This document shows, piece by piece, positions 9,841 to 21,324 of a stretch of 64,000 bases of DNA (positions are counted from its first letter, which is position 1; each line of letters starts with the position of its first letter). This DNA comes from Nicotiana tabacum. Its lineage: Eukaryota > Streptophyta > Magnoliopsida > Solanales > Solanaceae. A program made the translations under genes and the position numbers. The notes below the pieces were generated by a model that did not search any database, was not told where the DNA came from, and saw only the letters and a list, made by a program, of their open reading frames with translations. The stretch is from NCBI RefSeq assembly GCF_000715075.1, contig NC_134101.1:198730103-198794102 (forward strand). The letters are read 5' to 3'.

Positions 9841-11507
9841 ATGCGAAGAAGTAGAAGTGCAAACAATCTCCTTCCTCTCGATCCCGAAATTGAACGAACA
9901 CTTCACAGATTAAGGAGGGAGGTGGACGCTAGAACCAGAATTGAAAGAGAGTTGGACATCGTAGTTCAACCATAGCCAATTGAGATGGCAGGTAATGAGG
10001 AACGCGCGGTGATTGAAGCCGCAAGGCCCAGTCTGGCTAATATGACTCAGGCTATTGTGAAGCCTGACATCACTAGCCACTTTGAGCTGAAACAATACAT
10101 GGTGCAGCTGATCCAATCCACAGGGCTGTTTGTGGGTTTACCTCATGAAGACCTGCAGAGGCACATTCAAAATTTCTTGGAAATTACGAATACTTACAAC
10201 TATCCGAACGTTTCCAAGGACTATGTCAGGCTGACACTTTTCCCCTTTTCACTGATTGGGGAAGCTAAGGAGTGGTTTAATAAAGAGCCAGCAAATTCAA
10301 TCCATACTTGGGATGATCTGGCGAGGAAATTCTTAATCAAGTTTTTCCCCCACTAAGAAAACAAAGGTATTGAGGAATCAAATTCTTGGGTTTGAACAAC
10401 GAGCTGGCGAGACACTGCGTCAAGCATGGGAAAGGTACAAGAAGATGCTCAGAGACTGTCCTCATCATTGCCAGACAGACGAGGTATTGGGTCACACTTT
10501 TGTAGATGAGTTAGATGATGCTTCAAAGATGAATCTTGATTCAGCTTGTGGGGGTAGTTACATGGCCAGACCATACAATGAAATCCAAATCTTGTTGAAT
10601 AACTTCACTACTAATGATAATAACTGGAAAGGTGAGGGTGATTCACGAAAGACAGTTAAGCAAAAATTAGCTGGGTTACTTGAGTTAGACGAAGTGTCAG
10701 CCATGAGAGCCGATATTACAAAGCTGGCCAATCAGATGACTAGGATGACAATGCAACAACCACAGACAATGCAACATGTACAACAAATGACTATTTGCTG
10801 CGAACTCTGTGGCGACAGTCATATGAGTGATATGTGCCCCACGAATCCAGAATCCATCTATTATGTGAGACAATAGAACAGAAGTCCACCGAATCAGCAT
10901 GCACAATACGGGAATTCTTACAATCCAAATTGGATGAATCATCCCAACTTCTCATGGGGTGGAAATCAGCAGAACCAGAATCAGTATAGAACCCAAGGGA
11001 ATTTCAATCAGCCTCAGAGACCACCCCAACAAATGGAAGAAAGTACCAATGATCTGCTAAAGAAGTTGTTGATTAACAATCGGCAACTCAGGACCGACTT
11101 CAGAAATCTTGAAAGGCAAATGGGGCAGTTAGCAACAAATCAAAACACTAGACCTGCAGGCGCCCTCCCCAGTGATACAAAAAAGAACCCTCAAGTGAAT
11201 GCAGTTACACTTAGAAACGGGAGGGAGCTAGAGGAAGTGCCAAAGAAAAAGAAAGACAAGCCATACCTGAGGGAGAGTTGATCCCTAAAGTGACTCAAGA
11301 GCCAAAGAATGCTGCTGAAATTTCAGAGCCAGTGGAGGCCCCAAGACCACCATCGCCTCTTCCCCAGAGATTGTAGAAAAAGAATGATGATCGCATGTTC
11401 ACAAAATTCTTCTCTATGTTGAGCCAGGTTCAATTGAATATCCCACTTGTTGATGTGCTTCGTGAAATTCCAAAGTATGCTAAATACATAAAAGATACAG
11501 TGGCTCA
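9841..11507 (+). pseudogene. gag: Athila gag (interrupted)
   Basis: The capsid precursor begins at ATG 9841, with the N-terminus MRRSRSANNLLPLDPEIER typical of Athila gag. A TAG at 9973 breaks the frame, which continues at 9985 with the retrotransposon gag domain (residues about 60-170: 'FELKQYMVQLIQSTGLFVG' to 'WDDLARKFLIKFFP'). One base lost in a C run near 10350 shifts the frame to 10370-11281, which has another TAG at 10874 and a zinc knuckle CELCGDSHMSDMC (C-X2-C-X3-H-X4-C) for RNA packaging. A further shift near 11270 leads to the gag-protease linker, which is cut at 11507 by a nested element and resumes at 21325. It is non-functional. Confidence 0.88.
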
Positions 11508-11574
11508 TGTGAGCACGTAATTTTTGCCCTATATGAGAATCACTCCCAAAAAATCCAAAATAAAATAATTTTCC

Positions 11575-11930
11575 TTGGGTGCAGATCCCGGAAGCTCTCT
11601 TCCTGCAGACCCCCTTCACAACAACCACGGGTGCAGATGATGCTCCCGTTATTACCAACTTGGTTGGTTCTGGTTTCCTTGTAGCGGCAGATGGATTCTT
11701 CCCCAATATCACCACTGGCTTGACATCTTCCCCCTTCAACTGTACCCCTGCTTCCTCATCGATCGATTTTTCTTTCAGAGTGGCACGGATCATCATCACT
11801 GTCTGTGAGGGTTTCTTCGGCTCCCCTCCTTCGTGCACAAGCTCGATCTTGTGGTCTTCGGGGTGCATTGGCAATGGTTTTTGGTTAATGTTGGGTGCCT
11901 CTGGGGCCTGTACCTCGATGGTCGACCCAG
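11575..11930 (-). pseudogene. Inverted Ogre gag fragment inside the LTR
   Basis: Read on the minus strand, this part encodes the gag segment that lies after the zinc knuckle: IEVQAPEAPNIN, KPLP, then KKPSQTVMM and a tail with 'VVVVKG'. The same order is seen in the gag genes at 59004-59672 and 34654-37617. It is in antisense orientation relative to the LTR that contains it, starting about 65 bases after the LTR's 5' end, that is, in U3. The longer open frame to 11323 is an artefact of reading into Athila gag. It is about 118 codons long and has no start of its own. Confidence 0.8.
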
Positions 11931-12116
11931 TCCATAACCCCAAAGACCAACACCCCTATTTCCCTATCTTTCATTTAACAAAACCCTAAAATATTCACTG
12001 TTGAAAAAAAAACCACCCGCCCCCTCTCTTGCTCTCCTTCTTCAAGCTTTCACAACCATGGCTGCCCTTCCCCCCTTGCCCAACGACCACCCCTCCAGCC
12101 CTTCCCCCTCACCCCG

Positions 12117-12171
12117 TCACACTCACACACACACACGTCAACACGCACACACACATACACAGTAAAAACGC
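12117..12171 (+). repeat. (CA)n-rich low-complexity stretch
   Basis: Runs of 'cacaca' interrupted by 'cgtcaacacg' and 'tacacag' lie inside the LTR. Likely a replication-slippage microsatellite. Confidence 0.8.
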
Positions 12172-14083
12172 ACACACGCAGCAGCCTTTCATGGCTGCTG
12201 CTTCTTCTTCGTTCTTCATCCAAACGACCAAACGACCCTACTGTCATCGCGATGTTGCTGCTCTGTCCAGCCAGTCGCACACAGTCCGTCGCGTCGTCGA
12301 CCACCTTCGATGTTTCTTCGTCTCCGAGCAGCCATGAACAAGCTCAAGCTCAAGCTTTCATGGCTGCCGACGTCGACCATGTCTTCGTCCAAACGAGCAT
12401 CGTCGTCACTGCTGCTGCAACCACGCGATTGCTGCTGCTATTTCTGCTCCTTCACCTGTTGCTCGCGACCGCTGCTGCTTCTTCGCCATGGCCAGCTGCT
12501 TCTGCTTCACGTTTCTGCTTCTGCTGTTGCTTCATCTTCTTCTTTTCGTCAAAGTTCGAGGGTCTTTCGTTGAGTCGAGGTCCGGTACGTCGAGTTTTCT
12601 GTTCGAGTTTTGGTTGGGGGTCGTCAAAACAGTCCCTACATAGTCCGAGGTCGTCGTTGGTTAGTCGTTGTTCGTCGTTTCGATCCGGTTAGTAGATTTT
12701 GAGTTTTATTTTTTTTTCCGTATTTCATTTTGATATTTCTCGAATCTAAAATCGGTAGATGTTTGATTTTTGTTTTGTTCATGTTCATTGTTTTGTTAAT
12801 TTTTCAGTTGTTCATGTGAAATTGTTAGTTTAATATTTGTTAGATTCAAATTGAAATTTAATTAATTATTTCTTCAATTGTTTCATGTATTTTATGTATT
12901 TTTCAGAAATTGTTAATATTGTTAGATTCAAGTTTAAGCTCATAATTGGTTCTTGTTCGATCTTGTTATTTGTCTAAAAAGAATTTAGTTGTAGTCGGGG
13001 AGTATGTTGGTTTAATCGTGTGAATCCGTCATATTTTTTTGTTTAAAAATAGATTTAATTCATGTTCATCTTTGTTTGAAGTTCGTTTTTAATTCAGTGA
13101 TTTAATGTGAAGTTATGTTTTAATTTTTTGGAATCATGTATCTTTGTTATAATTTTGTTGGATTTAATTTTAAAAGATCAATTGATTATTTAAATTTTAG
13201 TGATTTGAATAAGTTTATTTGTTTTGTTTAAGCTTAATACAAGTTTAATTTGAATTTGAATAAAACTTGCTTGTTATTGTTGTTGAATCTTTTCATTTAT
13301 GTTCATACTTTGTTTGATTGTTCTTGAATCCGAAATTAGTATAAGTTTGATTTTTCTTGTTTATTGTTCATCATTTATGATTATTTCTTGAGTTTGTCTC
13401 ATAATCTTGTTTAAGTTTAATATAGGAATTGTTGGTTGTAATGTTGTTAGATTTGATTTTAAGTTCAAATGATTATTGAATTTAGAAATCTGAATATACT
13501 TGTTTGTTATTATTGTTGATTGAATCTGAAAGTAGGTTTGTTTGTTGCTAAAAATATTGTTCAATAAAAATTTTAGTTGTTCTTTGTTGTTCAATTTGTG
13601 TTCATGTGATATTGTTGTTGAATTGGTTCAGAAATCGTGTTCATGTGATTTGTTGTTTGAATTTGTGTAGAAATTGGTCATATTGGTTATATTTTGGTTA
13701 AGTTTGATTAATTGATTGGTTATAGCTGATGGGGGTAGTTTGGTAAATTGCAGTACATTCAGGGGTAAAATGATAATTGCAATAAGGTCGGACGGGTAGT
13801 TTAGGAATTGTACATTTTGTAATTCTTTATGCTAAGCATGAGGGACAAAAGGTAATGAGGTGTAGGTGATATAATTGTTTAATATAATGGGGGACAAGAC
13901 ATAATGTAGTGGAGGGGAATATGGTAATTGTTTATGATAAGCATGGGGGACAAGATGTAATGGGGTGAGGTTGATATATTTGTTTAATTTAGTGGGATTA
14001 AAATGGGGATGAGTGGGAAGATAATGGGTTTGGTAGGAGAAAATGGTTGTTTTATTAATTAATTAAAGGGTTTGGGGATGTGA

Positions 14084-14091
14084 TATATATA
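14084..14091 (+). promoter_or_regulatory. Putative TATA box of the nested element's LTR
   Basis: TATATATA in the context 'gtgatatatataggaggc' is followed by a purine-rich leader ('agagatagagagagaaaaaagc'). Its place in the LTR mirrors that of the TATA boxes in the other Ogre LTRs. Confidence 0.45.
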
Positions 14092-15115
14092 GGAGGCTTG
14101 ATCAGATTTTAGGGGAGAAGATAGAGATAGAGAGAGAAAAAAGCTGAATATTTAAGAGAGAAAGAAAAATTCGAAAAATATTAAAACTTTCAAGAAAGAA
14201 AAAGAAAAGAAAAAAAATACAAATAAAAAGAGCTGTAAATTAGAAGAGAGAGTAGTACACACCTGATAAATATTCTGATATACGGGTTTAGAAAAGAAGG
14301 GTTAAACATTAATTAGCCTTTCAAAATCTGGAAATTTCCTTGGTTTCTGTACGTTGTTTGTTGTTGGTGTTTGTGGATTTTATTTTGATTTTCAAATTTG
14401 TCACTGGGATTTCTGTTGACTGGATTGCTGGTTATTATTGTTGTTGCTGTGTTACGTACTACGTGGCTGACTTTCTTCTTCTTATATTGACAATACCAGG
14501 TACACAACTGTAATTTTGGCCTTTTGTAAGCTGAAAATGAAGAATGGAAGTTTAAATTTTTAATTTAGTTTTTTTTATTAATTGCATTTATGTTATTTCA
14601 TGTATTATTATTCTGTAAATCGCCGTTGTTTTGCATAATTAGGCATATTGTAGCGATGTATTAAATAATGCTTTGCTTTAACCTGATTATTAGGTAGTAT
14701 ATATTTAAGCATGTTCATTCCTGATTAAACTGTCAAATAATTAAAATAGAAGAAAATAACGTAAAAATGACTTTATTAAATCAGTTTGGCAAAATTGATA
14801 AGTTCCGTATTCATAAGGGTTTTAGTATCGCCAACGTTAAGTTAATCGGAATCATGCAGCTAAATTCAGTTAAAACATGAATTAATTTTGCGAATCAAAT
14901 ATTAGGACAGGATTTGAATTAAAACAAGGTTAGTTAAGGTTAAATTATTTAATTTTTAGAAATACGGGAACAGATCTCCAAATCTCATTTTGTCTTGTAA
15001 AAGTGTGAACCCTGTTATCCCGCATTTTTTATAAAATTCTTTTTCTTGTCTCATTTTAATTTTGTTTTATTCTTTTCTCTTTCTGAACATTTCTCTTTTT
15101 ACTGGTTCTAATGAC

Positions 15116-18100
15116 ATGGCATGCACGACGGATCTTCGACCTAGTCTAATAAATCAATCTGACTCTGATTTAATGATATAAGAGATCGATTGTGACGATG
15201 AGTCTGAATATGATGAGGATAAAGCCTTCGAAGAAATAAACCGAGAACTATGCCAATTTGAAGAGAAACCCAAGTCTAATCTGAATGACACCGAGGCTGT
15301 AAATCTAGGGGATGCGGATAATGTCCGAGAAATCAAAATCAGCATCCACATTGAGCCTGGCATCAGGGAAGAATTAATCAAAGCACTCATTGAGTTTAAA
15401 GATGTTTTTGCATGGTCGTATGATGACATGCCGGGTTTAAGCACCAAGCTAGTGGTTCACAAATTGCCCACTGACCCGGCATGCCTTCCCGTCAAGCAGA
15501 AACTGAGGATGTTCAAGACAGATATGAGTGTGAAGATTAAAGAAGAAGTAACCAAGCAGCTGCAAGCAAAGGTTATTCGGGTCACTCGATATCCTGATTG
15601 GTTGGCTAATGTGGTGCCAGTACCAAAGAAAGATGGGAAGATCAGGGTATGCGTCGACTACCGCATTCTGAACAGGGAAAGCCCAAAAGATAACTTTCTA
15701 TTGCCCAATATCCATATCTTGATCGACAATTGTGCCGGACGAGAAATCGGCTCCTTTGTGGATTGCTACGGTGGGTATCATCAGATTCTGATGGATGAAG
15801 AAGATGCAGAGAAAATAGCTTTCATTACGCCATGAGGGACTTATTGCTATCGGGTAATGCCATTCGGTTTGAAGAACGCTGGGGCAACGTACATGAGAGC
15901 AATGACTACTGTGTTTCATGATATGATACACAAAGAGATCGAAGTGTACGTAGATGATGTGATCATCAAATCCAAGCGTCGGGAAGACCACGTAGCAAAC
16001 CTTAGGAAGTTTTTCCAAAGACTTCGAAGGTACGACATTAAGCTCAACCCAGCCAAATGTGCATTTGGTGTTCCATCTGGAAAGTTGTTGGGATTTATCG
16101 TCAGTCGGCGAGGCATTGAGTTGGATCCGTCAAAGATCAAATCCATCCAGGAATTGCCGCCACCGAGGAACAAAACAGAAGTAATGAGTCTGTTGGGAAG
16201 GTTGAACTATATCAGCAGATTCATCGCTCAGCTCACAACGACTTGTGAACCCATCTTTCGATTGTTGAGGAAAGATGCCGCGATAGAATGGACGACAGAA
16301 TGTCAGGAGGCATTTGACCAGATCAAAGGATATTTATCCAATCTACCTGCGTTGGTTCCACCTGAGTCGGGGAGGCCATTAATCCTTTATCTAACGGTCC
16401 TGGATCATTCGTTTGGTTGCGTGTTGGGTCAACATGACATCACAGGAAGAAAAGAGCAAGCCATCTATTATCTCAGCAAGAAGTTTACAGTCTATGAGAA
16501 TAAATACACTCAACTTGAGAAGACATGTAGTGTTCTAACTTGGGTAGCACAGAAGTTTAAGCATTATCTGCCGTCACATACTACTTACCTTATTTCACGC
16601 CTGGATCCATTAAAGTATATTTTCTAGAAGCCTATGCCCACAGGAAGATTGGCAAAATGGCAGATATTACTCACAGAGTTCGACATTGTCTATGTGATGA
16701 GGACGACCATGAAAGCCCAAGCATTGGCCGATCACTTGGCTGAGAATCCTATTGATGAAGAATACGATCCTTTGAGGACGTATTTTCCAGATGAAGAAGT
16801 GATACATATAGAGGAGTTAGAACTGAATGAGGAACCAGGGTGGAAGCTTTTCTTTGACGGGGCTGCGAATGCAAAAGGAGTTGGAGTAGGAGCAGTACTT
16901 ATTTCAGAAACAGGACATCACTATCCTGTTACAGCTCAGCTACGTTTCTATTGTACCAACAACATGGCTGAATATGAGGCATGCATTTTGGGCCTACGAT
17001 TGGCTGCAGACATGGATGTTCAGGACGTCTTGGTCTTGGGAGACTCGGACCTCCTAGTACATCAGATCCAGGGTGAATGGGAAACACGGGATTTGAAGCT
17101 TATACCATATCGACAATGTTTGCACGATCTGAGCAAGCGATTTCGATCAGTGGAGTTCAGACACATCCCAAGAGTTCACAATGAGGTTGCCGATACTTTG
17201 GCCACTTTAGCATCGATGTTGCACCATCCAGACAAAATCCATGTTGACCCGTTGTATATTCAGGTTCGTGATCAGCATGCCTACTACAACATAATAGAAG
17301 AAGAAATGGATGGCGAGCCATGGTTTTATGATGTCAAGGAATACCTCAGGATGGGGATATACCCGGAGCAGGCAACCGGAGATCAAAAGAGAGCCATTCG
17401 ATGACTGGCAAATGGATTTTTCCTCAGTGGAGGAATGTTGTACAAAAGAACCCCAGATCTGGGATTGCTGAGATGTATTGATGCAGGTCAAGCCACGATA
17501 GTGATGACAGAGGTACATGCTGGAGTCTGTGGGCCCCATATGAGCGGATATGTGTTGGCAAAGAAGATTCTGCGAGCGGGATATTATTGGCTCACTATGG
17601 AGCATGATTGTATCAGTTTCGTACGAAAATGCCATCAGTGTCAGATACACGGAGATCTAATTCATTCTCCACCAACGGAATTGCACACAATGTCAGCACC
17701 ATGGCCATTTGTGGCATGGGGCATGGATGTCATTGGGCCTATCGAGCCGGCAGCTTCGAACGGTCACAGGTTCATTCTGGTAGCCATCGATTATTTCACT
17801 AAGTGGGTTGAAGCCAAAACTTTCAAGTCTGTAACCAAGAAGGCAGTGGTGGATTTTGTCCATTCCCATATCATTTGTAGATTTGGGATCCCAAAAATAA
17901 TAATCACGGACAATGGTGCTAATCTTAACAGCAACTTGATGAGAGAAGTATGTGAACAGTTTAAGATTACACACCGTAATTCCACCCCGTATCGGCCCAA
18001 GGCGAATGGAGCGGTTGAGGCAGCCAACAAAAATATAAAGAAGATATTGAGGAAAATGGTTGAAGGATCCAGACAATGGCATGAAAAGCTACCATTTGCG

Positions 18101-18568
18101 TTGTTAGGATACCGCACTACTGTTCGTACTTCAATAGGTGCGACTCCTTATTTGTTGGTATACGGAACTGAAGCAGTAATACCAGCAGAAGTTGAAATTC
18201 CTTCCCTTCGAATTATCGCTGAGGCCGGGATTGACGATGATGAATGGGTCAAAGCCCGACTAGAGCAGCTGAGTTTAATGGATGAAAAAAGATTGGCATC
18301 AGTATGTCATGGCCAGTTATATCAGAAGAGAATGGCAAGAGCATACAATAAGAAGGTGCGCCCCAGGAAATTTGAAGTAGGGCAACAAGTATTGAAACGG
18401 ATCCTCCCACATCAGATTGAAGCAAAAGGCAAGTTCGCCCCGAATTGGCAAGGGCCGTATATTGTGACCAGAGTATTATCCAACGGCGCTTTACGTCTGA
18501 CAGATGTCGAAGGAAGATGCGTCGACATGGCTATCAATTCTGATGCAGTCAAAAGATATTATGTGTAA
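15116..18568 (+). pseudogene. pol: Ogre-type pol: RT, RNase H, archaeal-type RNase H, integrase
   Basis: One frame runs from ATG 15116 to TAA 18566-18568, about 1,150 codons, broken only by four stops: TAA 15179, TGA 15833, TAG 16625, TGA 17402. Order: acidic linker; RT with 'KIRVCVDYRILN' and YVDD (about 15950); a first RNase H lacking the usual acids ('ILYLTVLDHSFGCVLGQ'); a second RNase H with the acids in FFDGAA, AEYEAC, GDSDLL and NEVADTLA (16634-17250); integrase with an HHCC finger (17515-17645) and DDE residues in GMDVIGP, TDNGANL and GAVEAANK. All four stops can arise by C-to-T change (CAA, TGG, CAG, CGA). The upstream gag-protease and functional splice acceptor are missing. Confidence 0.92.
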
Positions 18569-18815
18569 TTTCTTTTGTTGTTTATTTGTTTGTCTGTACT
18601 TAGTGCTTATCGGATAATGAAATGATGGAGGCAATTCTTTCTTCTATCCAAACACTTTTAACCTTTGTTTTACCCCTTTGTGCCTTACTTATTCTTTCAT
18701 ACACCTCTCTTGGAATCGTTAATGAAAACGAAAAATGAAAATGAAAAAGAGAAAAGAAGGAAAATAATAACAAAAACAAAAAGGGAAGGTCGCAAGAAAA
18801 ACAAAGGAATCGAGT

Positions 18816-18855
18816 GAACTACGTTCGACCTGATTTCTCAAAGAGGATACGTAGG
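18816..18855 (+). other. Boundary hairpin motif, copy 1 (after integrase)
   Basis: It reads GAACTACGTTCGACCTGATT, then 'tctcaaagaggatacgtagg'. The outer stem is CTACGT/ACGTAG; the inner stem ATTTCTC/GAGGAT has G-U pairs. It lies 247 bases after the integrase stop. Six relatives are found in the two other Ogre elements. Confidence 0.6.
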
Positions 18856-19221
18856 CGCCTCACGGCTCGGTCATAAGGTAACAAAAAAAAAGGAAAAAAA
18901 ATCAAAAGAAAAATCCCCAAGCAAGAAAACTGGGGCAGAAATTATGTTTCTAAATTTTGAAAAAAAAAGAAGAGTTTGATTCCAAAAGTTGTAATACTTT
19001 ACCTATCAAAGTTATTTTGAATTTTATATCCCTTTCTTCTAAAACCTATATTGATGTCCAAAAAAGACCTCCCGATCAGTATCCGAGAGGTGTTAAGATA
19101 GGCAAATGAAAACTAAGAATAAAACGCCGGTCCCTGACTGAATGAGGATCATGAGTTGAAAGAATTGATAGCCATAAGAATTCCCAGCAGAGAAAAATCT
19201 TATCGGCAACACTCCAATCCC

Positions 19222-19412
19222 CAGCTGAGAAAATAAGATAAGAGAGTCTTATCAGCGAAAACCTTCACAGGCGCCATAAGGCGACGTAAGCTGAGAAATA
19301 CAAAATGAGAGAGTCTTATCGGTGAAAACCTTCACAGGCACCATAAGGCGATGGGAGTTGTGAGAAATGAGAGAGCCTTGTTGGTGAAAACCCCGTGAAG
19401 GGCACTATGAGG
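19222..19412 (+). repeat. Tandem repeat 'agagagtcttatc-gcgaaaaccttcacaggcgcc'
   Basis: Three units of about 60-75 bases, each with 'gagagtcttatc', 'gaaaacc' and 'cataaggcga'. The mirror sequence ('ttttcaccaataagactctctcatttt') is repeated at 30300-30490 and 53280-53470 in the minus-strand elements. Confidence 0.75.
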
Positions 19413-20333
19413 CGACAAGATAGATTGGCGGAAAAGAACCGCATTTTGCGAAGAATTGGGCACCTATTTATCCCCAGCAAGTGAAGGCACCAGAAAGATT
19501 GATCGACACAAATAGACTGGGTTGATTAATCCGGAATGCATAACATGATCGTTGGAATCGGTTATATCACCTAGATAAGTTCATTTCTTTTCTTTTCCCC
19601 ATCGTTTGTTCAGAAAGATTTTATCTTTTTCTATCTTTTCATTTCTTTGTTTAAAAGAATTTTTCTAGAAATTTATGTTTTAAGGAAGGTCTTTCAGAGC
19701 TTACTACCAATTGCCAAAATGGTACAACATAAAATGTGAAAAGGGCAGGCCAGAGATAAGGCAATAAGACAAAAGACGTTGGTTGACAGGCCGAATAATA
19801 TTGTCCTAAAATGGCAAGGAAAGTACGGGAAAGAGCTGAAAAAAAATGTTGAGGAAATTGTGGGCCAAGTTCCAAGACGATCCCCAGCAGGACTCCGACC
19901 GAATATCGCCCAAGTTCCGAGGTGGTCGGACAACACCGAATGGGAAGGGAATAAAGGAAAATCCATCTTCAGCAAAATAACCCCCAGCAATTTTTGAGAT
20001 ACAAATGGGGAAGGGATAAATGGAAAAACCATCCCCAGCAGAATGTTATCCCCAGCAAATAACATCATCCCCAACAAGTTTTGGGAATGCCGAACAGGAA
20101 TAAGGGAAAGGGAACAATCATCCCCATCAGGAGTGACATGACCACTCGCCATATTTCAAAAAAAAAAAAACTAACTAAATTTTCTTTGATTTGAACAGGA
20201 AAATAAAGTGTTGATGATGGCCTAAAGATACGCCATAAGAAAGATCGCCAGAATTGGGGCAGAAAATTTTCTGCCACAAGTGAAAATTTTCTCGGAGAAT
20301 CGAGGAAACAAATTCAAATTATTCTTTACCAAT

Positions 20334-20475
20334 TAGGCGCCCACCAGTATAATGCGGGCATACCTTTCACTTTTTCATTTCATGTCCTAGGCGCCCACCA
20401 GTATAATGCGGGAATACATTTCTGTCTTTTTATTTCTGTTCTAGGTCGCCCACTAGTATAATGCGGGAATACATT
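20334..20475 (+). repeat. Three-unit 3'-UTR array 'gcgcccaccagtataatgcggg'
   Basis: Units start near 20335, 20389 and 20443, spaced about 54 bases. The core aligns with the monomers of the arrays at 29050 and 51350 once those are read on the minus strand. Confidence 0.8.
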
Positions 20476-20560
20476 TTAGGATTTAGATTTGGGTCGCATG
20501 AAATGCACATCCGATTTTAAGAAGGTAAAATTAATTAAATCGCGCCTAAAGAGTCTAACG

Positions 20561-21324
20561 CGTTATTATCTTTGGGGGTGAAATTCACTAAACAGTCCAT
20601 CCCAAATTCTAAGTATATATTTTTTTTAAAATAATTAAATAAATAAATGAGATTGGAGAATCCTGCAAATTTTTGTATTGTTTACATCTATTTATTTTTA
20701 GCGAAATCCTTCTTTATTTTAAGAATATCCTTTAATGACTACATTTTTATTATTACTAAGTTTGTCTATAAATATAAAATCAATCTCTACATTCTTAAAA
20801 ATAACATATTAAATAGAAGAGAAAAACAAATATTAACAGAAAGTAATAAAAATTATAATTATAAATACAACATGGAATTGTCAATTTTTTTATTTTATTT
20901 TTTTTTAAAAATCAATTATCCCATAGTCAGATTAAAAATCATATTGTTAGATGACTTGAGCTATTGAAATTAATTATTTACAAATACTGAAATGACAGTT
21001 GAACAGTAATCCACCAGTATTATTTAATTTGGATTAACCCGGAAGCCGAATATGACAGTTGAGCGACCGTGCTAGAACCACAGAATTCGGGAGTGCCTAA
21101 CACCTTCTCCCGGGTTAACAGAATTCTTTATCCGGATTTCTGGTACGCAGACTGTAATATGGAGTCATTCTTTTCCTCGATTCGGGATTAAAATTGGTGA
21201 CTTGGGACACCCTAAATCTCCCAAGTGGCGACTCTGAAATAAATAAACAAATCCCGTTTCGACTGTCCTTTAATTGGAAAAACTCCCTTGTACCCTCGCG
21301 GGGACGGAAAAAGGAGGTGTGGTA
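20561..21324 (+). mobile_element. Truncated 3' LTR of the nested element
   Basis: The last 270 bases carry the Ogre LTR end: 'gagcgaccgtgctagaacca', 'gtgcctaacaccttctcccg', 'ggtgacttgggacacc', 'cgactctgaaataaataaac', 'ctcgcggggacggaaaaagg' and the terminus at 21324. The AT-rich stretch before it (20610-20990) has no coding potential and may be R-U5 or a separate AT-rich insertion. The LTR start TGTGAGCACG is absent, so the left boundary is approximate. Confidence 0.65.

Larger units (their letters stand above)
11508..15050 (+). mobile_element. Truncated 5' LTR of the nested element
   Basis: The first 65 bases (TGTGAGCACG and the 'tttttgcc...actccaaaaa...aaaataa' block) align with the start of the other Ogre LTRs. 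The body holds an inverted gag fragment (11575-11930), a CA-rich low-complexity stretch (12117-12171), a Ser/Leu-coding biased region to 12700, an AT-rich section and a TATA box (14084). The conserved LTR end ('gtgcctaacacc... GGTGCGACA') and PBS are absent. A deletion joins the R-U5 part to the intron just before pol, somewhere about 15000-15090. Confidence 0.65.
18569..20560 (+). other. 3' UTR of the nested Tat/Ogre element
   Basis: No gene is present. It contains one copy of the boundary hairpin (18816-18855), a repeat of about 60-75 bases with 'gagagtcttatc.gcgaaaacc' (19222-19412), a Pro-box-like region with repeated 'atccccagca' (19870-20130), and three copies of 'gcgcccaccagtataatgcggg' (20334-20475). 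The same types of block, diverged, occur in the 3' UTRs of both other Ogre elements. No PPT is seen at its end. Confidence 0.65.
11508..21324 (+). mobile_element. Nested Tat/Ogre element, internally deleted (9.8 kb)
   Basis: It is flanked by the 5-bp duplication GCTCA (11503-11507 and 21325-21329). It starts with TGTGAGCACG, the same LTR start as the Ogre elements further right, and ends in GGAGGTGTGGTA, a mutated form of GGAGGTGCGACA. Removing it rejoins the Athila gag-protease reading frame. Inside are a 5' LTR part, pol (15116-18568), a repeat-rich 3' UTR and the last part of a 3' LTR. The PBS, ORF1, gag, protease and first part of the intron are missing, as are the PPT and the start of the 3' LTR. 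At least two large deletions therefore followed, or accompanied, insertion. Confidence 0.85.

Noticed and set aside
11323..11574. Extension of the inverted gag frame to 206 codons
   Set aside because: Past 11575 the frame runs through LTR start sequence and then the antisense of Athila gag, so the extension is chance.
12029..12692. Open frames of 87-146 codons on both strands rich in Ser, Leu, Pro and His
   Set aside because: They lie in a low-complexity CA/TC-rich part of an LTR, overlap on both strands and have no recognisable domain; the composition alone keeps frames open.
17207..18117. Antisense frames of 106-147 codons opposite pol
   Set aside because: Shadows of the strongly supported plus-strand polyprotein.
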